The notes beneath the pieces were generated by a model. That model had not been told where the DNA came from. It did not search any database and saw only the letters and a program-made list of their open reading frames with translations. Below, one piece after another: positions 14,566 to 14,619 of a DNA stretch of 14,619 nucleotides; position 1 is the first letter of the stretch, and every line of letters begins with the position of its first letter. The stretch spans positions 1-14,619 of the forward strand of contig JANSXJ010000061.1 of NCBI GenBank assembly GCA_024743015.1. Direction: 5' to 3'. This stretch comes from Hyphomonas sp. GTDB taxonomy: Bacteria > Pseudomonadota > Alphaproteobacteria > Caulobacterales > Hyphomonadaceae. A program made the translations under genes and the position numbers.

Positions 14566-14619
14566 ATGCACACGATTGGCCCGCTCAGCGAAGATCAACT
14601 CGCGATTCAGGATGGCGTC
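14566..14619 (+). CDS. N-terminal start of a gene cut by the window edge, possibly an acyl-CoA dehydrogenase
   Basis: Eighteen codons are visible (MHTIGPLSEDQLAIQDGV), with a good AGGAG seven bases before the ATG (14554-14558). The LSEDQLAIQD pattern is like the start of many acyl-CoA dehydrogenases, where LTEEQ/LSEDQ begins the first helix. If so, it could take part in branched-chain amino acid or fatty acid breakdown. With so few residues this is a tentative reading. Confidence 0.4.
   Translation, partial: MHTIGPLSEDQLAIQDGV

Noticed and set aside
1..14619. CRISPR arrays, insertion sequences, prophage, toxin-antitoxin pairs, tRNA genes
   Set aside because: No regularly spaced repeats, transposase or integrase motifs, terminal repeats or tRNA-like cloverleafs were seen on either strand.

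Overview
This 14.6 kb window looks like chromosomal DNA from an alphaproteobacterium. Protein style, GC content (roughly 57-58% by eye) and gene neighbourhoods would suit the marine Hyphomonadaceae/Maricaulales group, but the taxon is an inference from sequence style, not a match. Genes are densely packed on both strands. No intergenic stretch exceeds about 180 bases, and I see no tRNA, rRNA, insertion sequence, prophage or CRISPR array.

Layout. (1) Bases 1-1945, plus strand: the C-terminal part of an FAD-dependent GMC oxidoreductase, overlapping by ATGA a twin-arginine/lipobox-bearing TIM-barrel 'sugar phosphate isomerase/epimerase'; together they suggest sugar oxidation outside the cytoplasm. 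(2) 2037-2924: mmsB, 3-hydroxyisobutyrate dehydrogenase of valine breakdown. (3) 2945-6060: a molybdenum-cofactor locus. A TauE/SafE-type membrane permease and moeA run left as a translationally coupled pair; moaB and moaC run right from the same 109-bp divergent region. (4) 6112-6885: thiG, thiazole synthase, probably co-transcribed with moaC; its stop codon shares a CTAG with the stop of the next, opposing gene. (5) 6882-9086, minus strand: a periplasmic DsbA/ScsC-like thiol-disulfide protein and a BepA-like M48 metalloprotease with C-terminal repeats, an envelope protein-quality pair. (6) 9168-12864, minus strand: a complete ferric-iron ABC importer (binding lipoprotein, fused two-domain permease, ATPase), with a good Fur-box-like inverted repeat just upstream of the binding-protein gene. 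(7) 13040-14502, plus strand: an unrecognised 83-residue protein and thiO (glycine oxidase), the second thiamin thiazole gene in the window. (8) The first 18 codons of a further gene, possibly an acyl-CoA dehydrogenase, run off the right edge.

How the parts fit: ThiO (glycine to dehydroglycine) and ThiG (thiazole ring closure) act in the same pathway but are 6.5 kb apart, and thiS, thiE and thiF are not in the window. MoeA, MoaB and MoaC cover several Moco steps, while moaA, moaD, moaE and a molybdate importer are absent. I see no clear new defence or mobile system. The observations most worth checking are the iron-sulfur-like cysteine motif and exported isomerase in the sugar-oxidation pair, the permease coupled to moeA, the Fur-like box, the ScsC-type N-terminal domain of the Dsb protein, the hairpin covering the thiO ribosome-binding site, and the orphan 83-residue protein.
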